NCBI RefSeq assembly: GCF_003544915.1
Contig: NZ_CP032097.1
Span: 1,426,001-1,490,000 of the forward strand
Length of the DNA stretch: 64,000 nt
From: Arcobacter ellisii
GTDB taxonomy: Bacteria; Campylobacterota; Campylobacteria; Campylobacterales; Arcobacteraceae
Reading direction: 5' to 3'
This document shows, one piece after another, positions 62,788 through 64,000 of the stretch. Under the pieces are notes generated by a model. That model did not search any database. It had not been told where the DNA came from and saw nothing but the letters and a program-made list of their open reading frames with translations. Every line of letters starts with the position of its first letter. Positions within the stretch are counted from its first letter, which is position 1. Both the position numbers and the translations under genes were made by a program.

Positions 62788-64000
62788 CCAAATACTCATT
62801 TGAGAAATAGTATGTTGATATTTTCTATTTGTCTCTTTAATTACAAATGGAACATCAATGATATCAAGTAATTCAAATTGACCTAAAAGATTCTCTTTTA
62901 AAGAATCCAAAGTAGTAACTTCTTTATTATCTTTTATAAATCCACCAAGCCAATTGCTTTTTGGAGTGTACTCTTCAAGCCAAGTATATGGACTTAAAAT
63001 TACAAGTAAACCATCTTTATTTACTCTAGAAGGAACATCTTCTAAAAATTTTTGAGGATAATATAATCTATCTATTAAATTTGAACAAAATACTAAATCA
63101 TAACCTGTATAAATATCTTTTAAATTACAAGCATCACCTTGCATAAAAGTTACTTTATCTTTTATTTTTTCTAAATCAAAATCTTTTAAAGAAACTGATT
63201 TTTCATCAAAAATTTCACCCTCTTTTTTTACTTTATAAATCAAAGAATCATAAAGTTTTAGTTTAACTCCAACATTTATAAAGTTTGCAGAAAAATCTAT
63301 TCCTAAAACTTCATCATAAATTTTAGCTAACTCAAAAGATGCTCTTCCAACAGAACAACCTAAATCAAGGGCTTTTGAAGTTTTTATATCTTTTAAATAT
63401 GGTTTTAAAAGTTCTACTGAATTTAAACAAAAGTTTTTAACTCCAAAATTTTCACTTCCATAATGAAAATCACAATATAAAGAGATTAATTCATCTGTTT
63501 CATAAACATTATCATTTAGTTTTGTTCTATATTCATTTGAAGATTTTACATATCTAAATCCTGCGTGTTGGAAAAAATGTTTTCTAAAGGCATATCTTGC
63601 GCTTCTTAAAGTCTCATTTCCTAAACTAATAAACGACCCACCTTTTATAAGTGCATGTCTATCATCAAAAGTTGGAGTTGTAAAATCATCATAAATTGGA
63701 TGAGTTACAAAATCATCAAAAGGATAAATTGGTGTTAAACTCCATTGCCAAACATTTCCAACAACATCATAAAAATCATCAAATTTATATTTATCTACTG
63801 GAGTTTGATTGAAAAACTTCAATCCAATATTTGCCTCTTTTTCTTGGGCATTTACAAAATCATAAAGTCTATAATATTCATCTTCACTTGGAAGTCTCAC
63901 TTCAAAACCTAACTTTTGACTTTTATATTTACAAAAAGCTTCAGCTTCATAAAGATTCACATCAACTGGATAATTAAGTGGAAGTGGAACTACTCTATTA
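62776..64000 (-). CDS. ovoA: OvoA, 5-histidylcysteine sulfoxide synthase/methyltransferase, N-terminal part outside window
   Basis: Frame is open to base 64000, so the N-terminal DinB/iron-binding part is missing. Visible: the end of the FGE-sulfatase-like domain (VDVNLYEAEAFC-type sequence, VRLPSEDEYYRL, DVVGNVWQWS, GGSFISLGNETLRSARYA, HAGFRYV) and a C-terminal SAM methyltransferase with DLGCSVGRASFELA near 198 of the shown part. OvoA couples cysteine and histidine with oxygen, and the methyltransferase domain makes the N-methyl group of ovothiol A, a thiol antioxidant. Start is upstream; the internal ATG at 63960 is not it. Confidence 0.9.
   Translation of the reverse strand, partial: NRVVPLPLNYPVDVNLYEAEAFCKYKSQKLGFEVRLPSEDEYYRLYDFVNAQEKEANIGLKFFNQTPVDKYKFDDFYDVVGNVWQWSLTPIYPFDDFVTHPIYDDFTTPTFDDRHALIKGGSFISLGNETLRSARYAFRKHFFQHAGFRYVKSSNEYRTKLNDNVYETDELISLYCDFHYGSENFGVKNFCLNSVELLKPYLKDIKTSKALDLGCSVGRASFELAKIYDEVLGIDFSANFINVGVKLKLYDSLIYKVKKEGEIFDEKSVSLKDFDLEKIKDKVTFMQGDACNLKDIYTGYDLVFCSNLIDRLYYPQKFLEDVPSRVNKDGLLVILSPYTWLEEYTPKSNWLGGFIKDNKEVTTLDSLKENLLGQFELLDIIDVPFVIKETNRKYQHTISQMSIWKKR

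Overview
The window is very AT-rich, densely coded DNA from a member of the Campylobacterota, most likely an Arcobacter/Aliarcobacter-type organism. The evidence is the presence of HobA (the DnaA-binding protein typical of this group), a short DNA polymerase III delta-prime, futalosine-pathway menaquinone synthesis (MqnC), ATP-dependent PEP carboxykinase beside an oxaloacetate decarboxylase, TatB/TatC and OvoA. The gene neighbourhoods lysC-hobA-holB-folP, gltX-yggT-slt-mobB-fbp-metG, rsmG-ribA-hemB and nadE/lpxK resemble, from memory, those of Campylobacter jejuni. No rRNA, CRISPR array or insertion sequence was seen.

Layout: 1-3530 lysC, hobA, holB and folP; 3549-9110 tyrA, bamA, mqnC and an M16-like protein; 9113-17901 gltX, yggT, slt, a lipoprotein, mobB, fbp, metG and small conserved genes; 17903-18766 a LexA-like repressor facing a tiny ORF across twin operator-like sites; 18888-24488 oadG-oadA-oadB-pckA (the C4/C3 node) and a small cytoplasmic protein; 24502-25533 ribB; 25653-25823 tRNA-Gln and tRNA-fMet behind an excellent sigma-70 promoter.

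From 25779 to 39387 a 13.5-kb integrated element sits in the 3' half of tRNA-fMet, bounded by a perfect 50-bp direct repeat (attL/attR). It carries a tyrosine integrase, a repressor at a large palindrome, a Rep_trans-like rolling-circle replication protein, a T4-type endolysin with a small membrane protein beside it, a collagen-like repeat protein, several unrecognised possible virion or membrane proteins, and two right-end cargo genes. I find no terminase, portal, tail, Zot-like or FtsK-like ATPase gene. It looks like a temperate tail-less, possibly single-stranded-DNA, phage, or a close relative of one, and is the most likely undescribed system in the window. Its noncoding DNA holds compound hairpins whose outer arms differ in sequence but still pair.

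After attR come tRNA-Met and tRNA-Thr, now cut off from the tRNA promoter, then an AraC regulator, glyS, a tetraheme cytochrome, rsmG, ribA, hemB, a sensor kinase/response regulator pair, and an anaerobic ribonucleotide reductase locus in which the glycyl-radical domain is encoded by its own small ORF. The right part (51-64 kb) has argF, hemN, lpxK, a DegT-type aminotransferase, nadE, two tandem Bfd-like Fe-S proteins, a TerB/DnaJ protein, tatB-tatC-queA, an exonuclease, a ComEC-family protein and the C-terminal part of ovoA.
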